This document shows positions 10,647-22,044 of a stretch of 64,000 bases of DNA, one piece after another (position 1 is the first letter of the stretch; each line of letters opens with the position of its first letter). The stretch spans positions 2,175,001-2,239,000 of the forward strand of contig CM034126.1 in assembly GCA_019914995.1 (NCBI GenBank), read 5' to 3'. The notes beneath the pieces were generated by a model. The model did no database searches. It saw only the letters and a list, made by a program, of their open reading frames with translations, and was not told the origin of the DNA. A program made the translations under genes and the position numbers. The DNA comes from Acanthochlamys bracteata (Eukaryota > Streptophyta > Magnoliopsida > Pandanales > Velloziaceae).

Positions 10647-11960
10647 ATGAAGAATCAAGGGACCGCTGCTCCTGGGTCTCCCAAGACTCAAGAACCGGTA
10701 TCAACCCTTACCACCGGCAAATCAGCGCACAGAGCGTCTTCATCGTCCTCTGAGCATCCAAAAATTTTAGAGAAGAACCTACTGCCCTCGAGAGGATGGA
10801 CTACTTAACAGAGAAACTCACCCAACTCACGGAGTTAGTTTTTGGGATGCAACGAAGCAAGGCACAAGAGCAAAACAACCACATAGCATTGAACCACACC
10901 CCAAAGGAAATTCCTTACGCCAGTAAGCAAAACCCTTACGAACACATCCATAACACCAATGGCCAGTCAAGTTCCATGCAACAATTCTCACCACACTCGC
11001 CTGAGACCTACATAACACCCCCGATTCCCAATCCAAACAATCAAGATCAACCGTGGCCACAAACTCCACCAGCACCATTTAAACAGCCCTATCAATTCTC
11101 TGGATAAGGAAATTACCTAAACCAAAGTCACCACAACAACTCACAGTAACCAAACAATCAACCACCCAACTATTCTAACCATACTTACAACCTGAACAGC
11201 CAGCAAAACCAACCAGCACTTAGGGAAAGACATAAATTCCCTTACTTTAATGGTTCTGAACCAAATGAATAGTTATATGCTGCTGACAAATACTTCAAAT
11301 TCTATCATACCCAATGTTGGTAGAGAGTAGGCATCGCTACGATGTATTTACAAGGTGAAGCTAATAGGTGGTACCAAAATTTTGAGCAAGATCGGCCATA
11401 ACATACTTGGGAAGAATTGAAGGAGGCTATCATGATGAGATTTGGACCGCTAGCATTTGGAAATCCTAGTTTTTCAATGCAACAGCTCCAGCAAACTGGA
11501 TCGTTGAGTGACTACTAGGCGGCCTTTGAGGAACTAAGAACTAGACTGCCACCTACCAGTGAAACTGATTTGATAGAAAGGTTCTGTGGTGGCTTATCCA
11601 GAAAATTGGCAATGAAGGTCATGGCAGCGAGACCTAATGACCTACAGAATGTTGGCCAGATTGTATGACCATAAATTCTCTTCAGATCTGAACACACACC
11701 GCAATAAGGTATACAACTCGTCTAAGCCTAGCCAGCTAGCTACAGCAGGCTCCAGAGCTAGCAACAACTCTCCAGTCAGCTCAAACTCAACAAACACTAC
11801 TACTCAAGGCACTCAGTCGAGGAGTTCTAATTTGTCGGTTGCAGAAATCAATAACCGGCGTGCAAAAGGCCTGTGTTTCTATTGTGATAAGAAATATGAT
11901 CGTGGTCACGGATGCTCAACACGATTATATTCTATTACTTTCAGCAGTGAGCAAGAGGAG
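10647..11960 (+). pseudogene. gypsy gag with zinc knuckle, broken
   Basis: An ATG follows the PBS closely. After a low-complexity Gln/Asn/Pro-rich stretch, the capsid-like region at about 11220-11640 reads RWYQNFEQ and TWEELKEAIMMRFGP, typical of plant gypsy gag. It is interrupted by several TAG codons. The nucleic-acid-binding knuckle CFYCDKKYDRGHGC lies at about 11872-11914. Confidence 0.85.
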
Positions 11961-14900
11961 GAGGAAAGTGTTATAGAAGAGGAATTAGAGGAGGATGCTA
12001 CACTATCCCTTAGTGCCATGCATGGGTTAGTTGGCCCTCAAACTCTACGAGTAGCATGGAGAATTAAGAAGCAAGAGGTTTTCATATTAATAGATTCGAG
12101 GAGCACGCATAATTTCATCTCCGATCGCTTGGTAAGACACTTGAGGTTGGTTTCCACTATGGTAAGACCACTTAAAGTAGAGCTTGCGGATGGAAGACTA
12201 CATTATATTGAAGTCCTACATAAGAATATAACCTTGACAGTCCAAGAAGTGGAGCTACTAGTTGATGCCTACCCATTTCCGTTAGGAGACATGGATTTAG
12301 TACTGCGCATCTAATGGCTAGAGAGCCTTGGGGACATCATGACTAACTACAAGAGATCGGAAATGCGTTTCACTCTACAAGGACAGGAGTTTGTGCTGCA
12401 TGGAATTAAGGGTGGGCATGTGTCTCAGTTAACTAGTCTGGAACCAAAAATCATGCTGTGTTCCTTAAGGTTGCAAGCAGTCCAGCAGCTAACAGAAGGA
12501 GATACAAACACCTTGGATGCACTTCCTGCTGAAATACAGAGTCTACTTAGGACTCATGAGGCTGTTTTTAGAAGTCTCAACCGGCTGCCACCCAAACGAT
12601 CTCATGATCATGGGATTCCCTTGTTGCCTGGATCAGCACCAGCTAATAGCCGGCTATACAGGTACCCTTATATGCAGAAGGCAGAAATTGAGAGGGCAGT
12701 TGCTGAGATGTTGAACTAAGGAATAATTAGGCCTAGTTGTTCGGTCTTTTCCTCGCCTGTCCTACTGGTTAAGAAGAAGGATGGATCATGGAGATTCTGT
12801 GTGGATTACCGAGCCCTCAACGAGATCACGGTAAAAGATAAGTTCCCTATACCTGTGATAGACGAGTTATTAGATGAGTTATATGGTGCTAAATTCTTTT
12901 CTAAGTTGGATTTGAAGTCCGGCTATCACCAAATTTGAGTACGAGAGGAAGACGTTCACAAGACGGCTTTTCGTACTCACGACGGACATTATGAATTCTT
13001 AGTAATGTCTTTCGGGTTGACAAACGCTCCTGCAACTTTCCAGTCACTTATGAATGAGGTTTTTCGGCCTTTCCTTAGGAAGTTTCTACTAGTCTTCTTT
13101 GACGATATTCTTGTGTATAGTAGGACATGGGAAGAGCACTTGGAGCATTTATGTAAAGTGTTCCCAGTGCTAGAACAGGAGGATCTCTATGCTAACTTGT
13201 CAAAGTGCAAATTTGGTTGCAAGCAATTAGAATACCTTAGACACATTGTCTCCGAGCAAGGCATTTCAACTAACCCAAAGAAGATCAAGGCCATGCGGGA
13301 CTGGCCTGTTCCGACCTCCCCAACAGAACTGTGGGGATTCTTAGGATTAACAGGCTATTATCGCCGATTTGTCAAGGATTACGGACTGATTGCAGCCCCA
13401 TTAATAACCCTACTCAAGAAGGATTCATTCAACTGGACTAGTGAGGCTGAACAAGCGTTCCATGCCCTTAAAGATGCAATGACCTCCACCCCTATCTTAG
13501 CCACTCCCGACTTCAATTCCCCATTTACAGTAGAGACAGATGCTTCCAATTGAGGTGTAGGTGCAGTGCTCACACAAAAAAATCGGCCCATTGCCTACTT
13601 CAGTAAGGCAATCGGCTCAGCAGCTAGGGGCAAGTCTACTTATAAAAAGAACTTATGCCCTTATGCTGGCAGTACAGAGATGGAGGCCGTATCTCTTGGG
13701 GCAACGCCTCACAATTAAAATGGATCATTCCAGTCTTAAGTATCTCTTAGAGCAGCGATTGACAACACCCGATCAACACAAGTGGCTTGTGAAGCTTTTA
13801 GGCTATGATTTACCAGATTATCTACCGATCGGGAACTCAGAACATTGTAGCAGACGCACTGTCTAGACGCCCCAAAGCATCTCTAGCTGCAGTCACAACC
13901 TTACAGCATTCTTTCTGGGATGATCTCCGCTTAGCTCATCAAAATGACCCATCAATGGTAGAGCTAGCACAAGCAGCTGCAGAGGGTGTACGACCTGACC
14001 TCAAGTTGTCTAATGGTTTCTTACTGCACAATGGACGGCTCTGGGTACCTGCAAATCAATCTCTACGCACACAGCTCTTATATGAAGCTCCTAATTCTGC
14101 AGAAGGTTGGCACGGGGGACAATTTCGCACCTACAAACGATTGGCACAGCAATTCTATTGGCCAGGTATGTCCAAAGACGTTTGCAAGTATGTTAATGCA
14201 TGTGCTACTTGTGCGAAAGCAAAAACAGATTGCCTAAAGCCAGCAGGGCTGTTGTAGCCTCTACCTATACCGAAAAAAGTATGGGCAGATATATCTATGG
14301 ATTTTACAGAGGGTCTTCCCTCATCTGGAGGCAAGGATGTTATCCTTGTTGTAGTAGATAGGCTCTCCAAGTATGCACACTTTTCCACTCTTAAACACCC
14401 CTATACTGCAGTAAAAGTAGCTCACATATTCACTAAGGAAATTATCCGTCTGCACGGCTGTCCTGAGACGATCGTCTCAGATCGTGATCCTATTTTTCTT
14501 AGCTCCTTCTGGAGGGAACTGAATCGTCTTCAGGGCACCGCATTGCATATAAGCACTGCATACTATCCACAAACGGATGGATAGTCCGAGGTCGTGAATA
14601 GGTGCCTCGAAACATACCTTAGATGCTTTGTTGGTGAGCATCCTAAAAAATGGTTCAATTGGCTGCATTGGGCAGAGTATTCATATAACATAAGCACCCA
14701 CACAGCCACAAAGATAACTTCTTTTGAAGCAGTGTATGGGCGGCTTCCTCCACCACTGGTGTCATTCTCTACTGGCTCTGCCCGCTCATATGAGGTGGGA
14801 GCTCAGCTTAGAGAACATGATGCAATCATTAGGGAGCTTCGCATGCATCTTTCTATGGCTCAAAACCGTATGAAACAGCTTGCAGACAAGCACAGAAGGG

Positions 14901-15349
14901 AGAAGCAATTCCAGCCAGGTGATCGTGTTTTCATCAGACTCCGTCCTCATAAACAGTCCTCTGTTGTAGAAAGAAGGAACCACAAGCTCCGTCACCGCTA
15001 TTATGGACCCTTCATCGTCGTAAAAGCCATTAGACCAGCAGCCGATAGAGTGGAATTGCCAGTGGGTTCTAGGATTCCCCCGGTGTTTCATGTTTCACAG
15101 CTCAATCATGCCAATCAAATTCCACAAGGGACTGCTAATCTACTTGGTTGCTCTGATGATCTGCATATCCAAAGCATCGAGGACGATGCAAATTATCAAA
15201 GGGAGAGGAATGATACGCATGACAAGAACAGTGAACAAGTAAGGACTGTAGAGAGTGGAACTAAGGAGCTATTTGGGGTTGCTGGACGCCCTCGCCGGAA
15301 TCGGAAGTTGGCGATCAGCAGTAGGGCATGTCCAGGGTGCCAGAACTGA
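11961..15349 (+). pseudogene. gypsy pol: protease, RT, RNase H, integrase, broken
   Basis: Protease appears near 12085-12117 as IDSRSTHNF; the catalytic DSG has become DSR. RT carries KSGYHQI near 12916 and the catalytic FFDDILVYS near 13098-13122. RNase H covers about 13530-13870 (VETDASN ... ADALSRRP). Integrase shows the HHCC finger (CATCAKAK near 14200) and core motifs [13 protein letters not shown] and VSDRDPIF. Stops at 12312, 12717, 12936, 13551, 14255 and 14582 break the frame. The C-terminus runs about 139 nt into the 3' LTR. Confidence 0.9.
15198..15210 (+). other. polypurine tract of the gypsy element
   Basis: AAAGGGAGAGGAA lies immediately before the 3' LTR. It is the expected plus-strand primer and it lies within the pol coding frame. 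Confidence 0.88.
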
Positions 15350-15723
15350 ACTGAACCGGAGGGGCAGCGCTTGAGTGCATTGGCAGAGGGCCAAACTTGG
15401 CACCAAAATAGGTACATGGGTGCACTTGAAATGCACCCGGACGCTCCCCCTGTTTTGCAACCAGGCACGCTTTGCCACTTTAGAATTTTAGTTTGCATTC
15501 AATTCTTTAAGTTGTTTTCCATTCAGTTTAGGTCCACTCAGGACTCTTAGAGTTTGTATTTGAATTCAGTTGTATTCAAGAGGTAGTCTTTTAGTTCATT
15601 GTAACTACCTCTTATTATAAATAATAGATAGCATAACCTGAAGAGGGAGAGAGTTTGTCAACTTTAATCTAGTCTCTAATTTTAGTTTTAGTTAGCTATC
15701 TTAGACGCCAGTAAGGCATATCA
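15211..15723 (+). repeat. 3' LTR of the gypsy element
   Basis: 513 bp, TGATACGCATGAC to AAGGCATATCA, followed directly by the right GTACT target duplication. It lacks three bases present in the 5' copy near 10290. The end of pol is encoded in its first 139 nt. Confidence 0.95.
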
Positions 15724-15784
15724 GTACTCTTATTATTTTTCTAATATATCATCTTATTTTTATTTTTTAACCATGTATCCAAAC

Positions 15785-15985
15785 ATACCCTAAGAGTGTT
15801 TATTTTGAAATAAATTTATTTTTTGAAAGCAAATTTTAAAAATAAAATATATAATAAAAAATAATTAAAATATATTTTTATATTAAAAATGAATTTTAAA
15901 TTTTGATTTTTGAAAAATAATTTTTTAATAAAAATTTTATTTTAAATATTTTTTATTTATTTGTATTAAAAATAAATTTAAAATA
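15785..15985. repeat. AT-rich palindromic element, copy of the dispersed family
   Basis: Starts GAGTGTTTATTTTGAAATAAA and consists of A/T runs with their complements. It lies directly beside the end of the gypsy-split element. Confidence 0.55.
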
Positions 15986-16702
15986 AGTAAGTTGGATAGA
16001 TCGGTAAACAAGCACCTAATCGACATATTATCAACAGCCACTCTTTGTTTATTTCAGAATAAAAAATCACTTCTGGTTATGCCATGTCCTAGAAGGACAT
16101 CTACACCTACCAGGATGGATCATGGCCACCAATCGACTACTACAAATAAACAAGAGACAAACCAAGTTCACGAGACTTACTATCAGAGCGCTGGTGCGCA
16201 TCTAATATATGCATTCATCTAAGATATTGATGATCCTTACGAAGCCAAGCTTGTCTATCTGTTGTGTGGATTTGGCCATTCAACATTAACAGCCATTTTA
16301 AATAAAGCAAAAGTCCGTTAGTGTTTTGCTGTAAGATATCCAAGGCTAGCTAGCTCATGACCCTCCTTAAAAGTAAAACCATCCTATTGCAATGTAAACC
16401 ATTTGAGTTATCTACCTACAGCCAACCATAAACACAAAAGAATCAGAATATCTATAGATTGATGATGAAGTCAAACCCAAAGCTAATCTTTCACGGGTAC
16501 TTATCGAACTCCGTTATTTGATGATTTCATTAATGATATAAGAAAAGCATTACAAGATTATGATCGTGGTTAGTTGGCTCAGAAACCAAAGAAAACCAAG
16601 AGCCAACAAGAGTTCACGGGCGTTAACTACACTATCTACTTCTATAATAAGTCGTCGTTCCCCCAAGGATTGTGATCATGAATTTCTTCATAGGTTCTCA
16701 TC
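15986..16702 (+). other. upstream region of the proline-rich protein gene
   Basis: No gene supported. A weak TATA-like CTATAATAAG lies at about 16642-16651, some 50-60 bp before the ATG of the next gene. Confidence 0.3.
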
Positions 16703-17161
16703 ATGGCAACTTCTGCTCTGATCATGTTGATCATGCTGCTGTCGTTAACATCAGTGTTGGCGGAGACGTGCAGCGATTGCTCTAGCACGGATCCAGTGCT
16801 AACAAGTAGCCACCACAAGAAGCAAAAGCAATCACCAACACCAACATTATTTCCTCCATTGCCTATATTCAACCCACCATCACAGACCAAATGCTCCATT
16901 GATCATATTCTGAAGCTGGGGCTTTGCTTGGATGTTTTGGGTGGGCTGGTTCATGTAGGACTCGGCGATGCGGTAGAGAATGCATGCTGTCCTGTGATAA
17001 ATGGCCTGCTGCAGCTTGAAGCTGCTGTTTGTCTATGTACTGCAATTAATCTCAAGTTGCTTAATCTGAATATATACATTCCTCTGATGCTGCAGGTTCT
17101 TGTCACCTGTGGCAAAGACCCTCCGCCGGGTTACTTATGCCCGGAGCACCTTACGAGATAG
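16703..17161 (+). CDS. hybrid proline-rich protein with eight-cysteine (lipid-transfer-like) domain
   Basis: Single exon, 152 aa. Residues 1-20 form a signal peptide (MATSALIMLIMLLSLTSVLA). A short linker rich in Pro, Ser, His and Lys follows (about 30-62). The C-terminal domain has cysteines at 64, 75, 95, 96, 110, 112, 136 and 146, giving the C..C..CC..CXC..C..C pattern of the hydrophobic-seed/AAI family. Such HyPRPs are secreted to the cell wall or plasma-membrane surface and are linked to wall extension, lipid binding or stress signalling; the exact role here is unknown. The linker is short for the family. Two extra cysteines (23, 26) lie just after the signal peptide. A decayed relative lies 1.5 kb downstream on the other strand. 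Confidence 0.9.
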   Translation: MATSALIMLIMLLSLTSVLAETCSDCSSTDPVLTSSHHKKQKQSPTPTLFPPLPIFNPPSQTKCSIDHILKLGLCLDVLGGLVHVGLGDAVENACCPVINGLLQLEAAVCLCTAINLKLLNLNIYIPLMLQVLVTCGKDPPPGYLCPEHLTR

Positions 17162-18689
17162 GTTAGAACGGAGATTTCAATTTGGTTGGCAGCTTTCATT
17201 GAAGCTTTTGTTTTATGGTGATATAAGGGTTAGGTTCTGGTTTCATTGCTTGAATTCGATGCAGAACAAACTCTACTTTTTTCATAGTTGATTAGAGGCT
17301 AGACTTTGCTCTTTCCTGTCAATGCTTAATTAGTCTTGTATTTGGATCATGTAAACTAACTACTTCTAATGAAGAAGTTGATTATGCTTGTTTGGTTCTA
17401 ATTTGTACCAGGAGTACTAGCTACCTAGCTAACACTGATTTTTATATTTTCTGCAAAACGTTGCAAATATAGAAGTCTTTTTTTTTATTTAATGTTTGAC
17501 ATTTTCTATTATAATGTTACTAACAGAGTTTCTCGAACATAGTAAGCGCACTTTGAAGCTCTCTTTCCGATCGACTTCATCTTAGGCCGAACTTTGGAAA
17601 GTAAAAATGATATTCTTATGAGTTTAGGGATTATGTCAAATACACCGAACTTCACTTTTTCTATCCAGATTTTAACTTCGACCATTTCATATATTTTAAT
17701 TATCACTCCAAGTTCTACTTTTACTTCCACACCGAACTTTACAAGTTTACTTCAAGTGTTTTCATGATCACTCTGAACTCTACTTGCAGCAAACTTTACT
17801 TTTTATTGACTCTAATTTTACAAAATTTCAGTTTTTTGAAACTTATGTGTATTTGAAACACGCTCTTAACTATTACGACTGGATACCTTGGCTAATGTCA
17901 TTATATTAATGGCCGTATTGGTTGCTTCAAATTTCAATTGTTTCAAATTTTGAAATATTCATCAGTAATAATGTTTTGATGTCAAATATATTTTAGATCA
18001 TAATAATTATAAATATGATATATACCACCGATTGTTGAAAAATATATACACATGGATATAGTACGTGTTACTTCTTCTTTAGGAGTTATTATCTGATTTA
18101 CTAGATGGTTAACTTTTGAATCTTTCATTGAATCTAATTTATAATTGAACGGAATTGAAAAAACGAATTCATAGCTGATCTTACTCAAGTGGAATAGATG
18201 CTTAGTTTGCTATTGTTGTTGGTTAACTTTTGGGTTTAAAGTGGGTAGCCAAAACATATAGACAAAACAAACATTAGGCGCTTGATCAATCATTGCTCTG
18301 GAAATAATACTTGATTTTTATCTTACTAACATTGGGATCTCTGATAATAACTACAGAAAAAAGGCTGCATGTGCTGAGAAATAGGTCATGAATGATATAT
18401 TTCCATGTCTCTGCAGTTTGGTTTCCATTACAAAAGCAAGCAGTACTTCGAGCTAGTAGATCAAAACTAAGGTTTAGATTTTTACTGGATACCCCTTACG
18501 TTATTTGGTCTTAGTGTTGAATGTTGCTTCACATTAGTGCTGCTATCCACTTCTAGATATTCATGCCACAAATTAATGTTTTATACTATTTTTCCCCATA
18601 ACAAGACCGTATCTATTTCCTGCTTTAACTATAAACAATTCTCAAACTAAAAGATGTATTAATTCAATTCATATGTTTAGCGCACATGT
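17162..18689. other. 3' flank and spacer, no gene; includes a repeat at about 17580-17870
   Basis: The block at about 17580-17870 (AACTTCACTTTTT, TAACTTCGACC, ending GTATTTGAAACACGC) resembles the block at 45010-45275 (ending GTATTTATTTAAAACACG), so both appear to be copies of one AT-rich repeat. Nothing coding was supported. Confidence 0.4.
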
Positions 18690-19084
18690 AGCTGCAGCAA
18701 AATTTGTTGCCACACCCACAGCTACACAGCAGCACTGAAAGCATTATGGAAATATCAGCGTCAATCACACCGAGAATGCACCACCCTTAACAGCACTGTG
18801 AAAGCACAACACTTCTGCGTCGGGCAAGCTCTTGCAACAAGCTAGAGTTTCCTGATCCAATAACAATACTAGCAATTCCGCCGAGCAATTTGCCGCATGC
18901 AGAGAACTGCAGAATGTCTTTTGGACACTTGGGTGGATTACTATTGGAGGTTTCGGGCCTTTTGGCGACGGTTTCGAGTGAGACGTAGTACTAGTTGACG
19001 GAGTAGCTCATGAAGTTTTGTTGCTGGTGGTGTTGGTGAAGAAGAGTATAGTGAGCAGAAGTAACGAATAACTCCTGCTTTCAT
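18690..19084 (-). pseudogene. decayed hybrid proline-rich/lipid-transfer-like gene
   Basis: Read on the minus strand from the ATG at 19084, there is a hydrophobic leader-like LLLTILFF, then a Pro-rich linker (KPSPKGPKPP), then CPKDILQFSACGKLLGG near 18935-18880. That last part is the first half of the eight-cysteine domain (C-X8-9-C then LLGG). Later pieces (LLQELA, then ISIMLSVLLCSCG) line up loosely with the CC, CLC and final Cys region. Stops and at least two frameshifts separate the parts, and the CC pair is not preserved. It appears to be a dead paralogue of the gene at 16703. Confidence 0.6.
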
Positions 19085-19152
19085 ACCGGTAGCGAAAGTC
19101 GGTGCAATACCTGCAGTTGAACTTTCTGAGAGTTTTATATATTACATAGATT

Positions 19153-20165
19153 TGTGTTGGATTAAGAATGAATATATTAATCTTATATTGAATAAAGATA
19201 ATAAAAAAAATTTATATACTACAGAGTTTCACAATTAATTGGCTTAAGTCTTTCAGATAGATTGAGCTTTCTAAAATTTTTATTCGGTTAACTTTTCTGA
19301 TATTGTATCTCTCCAATAGTGATATCAGAACGAATAATTTAGCTAAGAATCTGATTTACGTTGTAGCTTTCCTTAACAGCTGGTGAGCAGATTAAAAGCA
19401 GTGTGACTCATATGAGCTTCCGCAAGCGTGAGCGAAGATTCAAATCAAGTTGGCTTTTGATAACTAATTCTTGGTTGCGTAGGAACGATGCGTAAACATG
19501 GCGACCGCCACATATTATGACTCTAACTGATAGTTTAGTGAGTAGGTTAAGAGCAGCACGACTCATATGAGCTTCCTCAAAGTATAAGTAAATATTCGAA
19601 ACAAGTATGCCTCTTATGGCTGGCTTTTAATGTGTAGTAACGATATTAAGAGTCAAATATTTGAAATTCTGAGTAGCCGATGTATTTGATGTGTGATATG
19701 GTGCTCGGATGAAAAAAATATAGGTTACTTGCTCATGAGGGAAAGATTATTGAATTAATAGTGAGTGGATTAGGGCGTGTTTATCTTCTACCAAACTCTA
19801 CTTTTTTCAAACTTATTTTTAATATAAAATAACTTTTTATCAAAAAAAATTTTGAAATTTAATTTAAAATTTACTATTAACACAAAATTAATATATGAAC
19901 TTATTTTTTATTAAGTATTTTAATTTTTTATTTAATTATTTAAACTCACTTTTAAAAAAGTGAGTTTATTTCAAAATAAACAAATTATTAGTTCCACATT
20001 ATATAAAGATAAGATAAAAAATGAGTTAATATATTAGAGAGTCTCATAACCACTTGATTTAAGTTTTTTTGTTGAATTAAACTTTCTAATGTATGAATCT
20101 GATGCTTCGTATTCTTATCTTAATTAGCTACTCCGATATTATATCTCTATAATAGTTGAAGGGAG
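19153..20165. repeat. two diverged copies of one repeat (about 19153-19340 and 19985-20165)
   Basis: The first copy begins TGTTGGATTAAGAATGAAT and contains AATTGGCTTAAGTCTTTCAG and GATATTGTATCTCTCCAATAG. The second has CACTTGATTTAAGTTTTTT and GATATTATATCTCTATAATAG in the same order and spacing. A TG start and this style of sequence suggest remains of solo LTRs, but no coding part remains. Confidence 0.5.
19381..19625. repeat. imperfect direct repeat with GACTCATATGAGCTTCC cores
   Basis: TGAGCAGATTAAAAGCAG...GACTCATATGAGCTTCC at about 19384-19425 recurs as TGAGTAGGTTAAGAGCAG...GACTCATATGAGCTTCC at about 19539-19577. The offset is about 155 bp. The shared CATATG-centred block is itself partly palindromic. 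Confidence 0.65.
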
Positions 20166-22044
20166 AGATTGTGCTTTTTATGAGCTCTCAGAATATCACG
20201 GTTATGAATGTCAGTACTAGAAGATCTGAGCATATAAAGTGAGCTAGAGATGAACGTTATTAGTTGCTAGTTATGGTGAAGCTCAGCAAGCGCTCTAGCA
20301 AAAGTTGTATGGACCTTTTGTTTATAAATTTTCAGACCATTAGTACTTAATTAAGCTGGTCCAGTTACTTTCACATAAAAGTTGCTTGTCAAAAGCACGC
20401 ATCAGAGATGAATTACCATTGGAACTGGTTAGATCTAGTTTACAATTTACAGGTGGCAATTCGAGTTCATTGATTAGTTTCGAATCAAGTCATATAATTA
20501 TCAGTCAAAATCGTCCAATCTTAATCCGACTTATTTATTTATATAGATAAAAAATATCAATTCTATCTCAACCTATTTAATAACCGATCAAATTTAGATT
20601 GACCAATTTAATAATTAAAATTATTAAAATAAAAATTATATATATTAATTTCTAATAATAATATACATACAATTATTAATTATAATATATCTAAAATAAT
20701 AATAATTTATATAAAATTTATAAATTGAGTAAAATTTAGTTAAATTAGGATAAGTTAATAAACATATACGTACAAATTAAATTCAAATTTTATATTATTA
20801 TTTTAAATATTCTCTAATTATTAAAAATTATATACTTTATAAATAATTACATGAGTTAGATGGATTTATTTATTTAAGTTTATTTAAATTTTTATATCAA
20901 TTTCAAATCGATCCAAATACGACTAAAGTCTAACTAGATATACAAATACGCATGCACCGGCATTGACCGCTTTTATTACCTCTCTTAGGATCACTGGTTC
21001 GATTTATTTTATGACTCGTTCCGACCCACTTTTTCGATTTATTTTTTTATTTTATATAATATTTAAAATAAAAATATAATTTTTTAAACTTATTATTAAG
21101 ATACATTAAAAAATATTTTTTATCATTAAAAAATAAAAAAATTTGTATTAAAAATTAATCTAATCAATTATTAATATTGATCAGATCAACGAGTCACTAT
21201 TGATCGGTTAATATGCATAATAATCAGACAAATAGGCCGACAATATCAACCAAATATTGCATATTGTATTGAACTTAACTGGCCCAATCCTGTTATTATT
21301 TACAGATTTTAAAGCAAGCAAAATTCCGAATCATTTGATCGATTCGCGGATCGCCCATTTCGCAGGCCGAAATTTACATCTTTACTCCGAATCGAACATT
21401 TTCGAATCAGGCAGGATCAGAATTGTGAATCACTATTGACATCAACATTCTCTTCGGGAAGTTCCAAGTACGGAAAGAAATTTTATTGATAAGGATTACT
21501 GGCTACAACTGCTTTATTTTGGTAGAGTAATAGTTGCAGCTGAAATTCTTTATGAGTAGAGTTGTTGCTAGCAAAATTATTTTAATTCAAGTACAAAATG
21601 GGCAATACTCTCAAAATTGTTGGTGTTTGCAATCGAAACTTTGTTGCAAATTGTCCAAGAACTAATAACTTATTCAGTGTCTTCTTTATAGTGTCACATA
21701 AATCGTACAAATTCACATCAAACAATATTAAGATCTTATTGTGAGGTATATATTGATGTGGGCATTAGTTTGTATACATACAAAAAGTCAATTTTTTTAA
21801 AGTCATACATCTTCAGATCTTCTTGCTTATTAATTAGTATTATTTCTGGAAAAAATGTTATTGTCTTATTGTCGAGTGTATACAAATTTGTATTCATACG
21901 AATCTCTATTGCTGATGGACAAAATTTTCACATTTATGATATGAAATTGTTAATAGCATAAGAAAAATTTTGATGATCTCCAGTTCATTTTTGTTTCCAT
22001 GTTCCTCTGCGTTGCTGCTATAGCGAGTTTTCCGACCAGCTGCC
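20166..22044. other. AT-rich spacer with decayed repeats, no gene
   Basis: From about 20450 the sequence (GGTGGCAATTCGAGTTC) looks like the end of a plant repeat of the GGTGGCAATTC type and continues as A/T runs to about 21200. Short open frames at 21257 and 21758 show no recognisable protein. No gene supported. Confidence 0.35.

Larger units (their letters stand above)
10109..15723 (+). mobile_element. full-length Ty3/gypsy LTR retrotransposon, inactive
   Basis: It has two LTRs, a tRNA-Met-type primer-binding site, gag, pol in gypsy order (protease, RT, RNase H, integrase) and a polypurine tract. The target duplication GTACT occurs at both 10104-10108 and 15724-15728, so both borders are firm. 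Total length is 5615 bp. No chromodomain was seen at the integrase C-terminus. The frame carries many stops and the copy cannot make its polyprotein. The LTRs differ by roughly 30 substitutions and one 3-bp gap by eye, so the insertion is not recent. Confidence 0.95.
9424..15795. repeat. small inverted-repeat element split by the gypsy insertion (9424-10108 plus 15729-15795)
   Basis: The left part begins TATGTTTGGATTGTG near 9426. The right part, on the far side of the gypsy element, ends GTATCCAAACATACCCTAAG near 15790. Read on opposite strands these ends are alike (TATGTTTGGAT), so they look like the two ends of one host element into which the gypsy jumped. Joined, the host would be about 750 bp and AT-rich, with no coding capacity. 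Confidence 0.55.
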
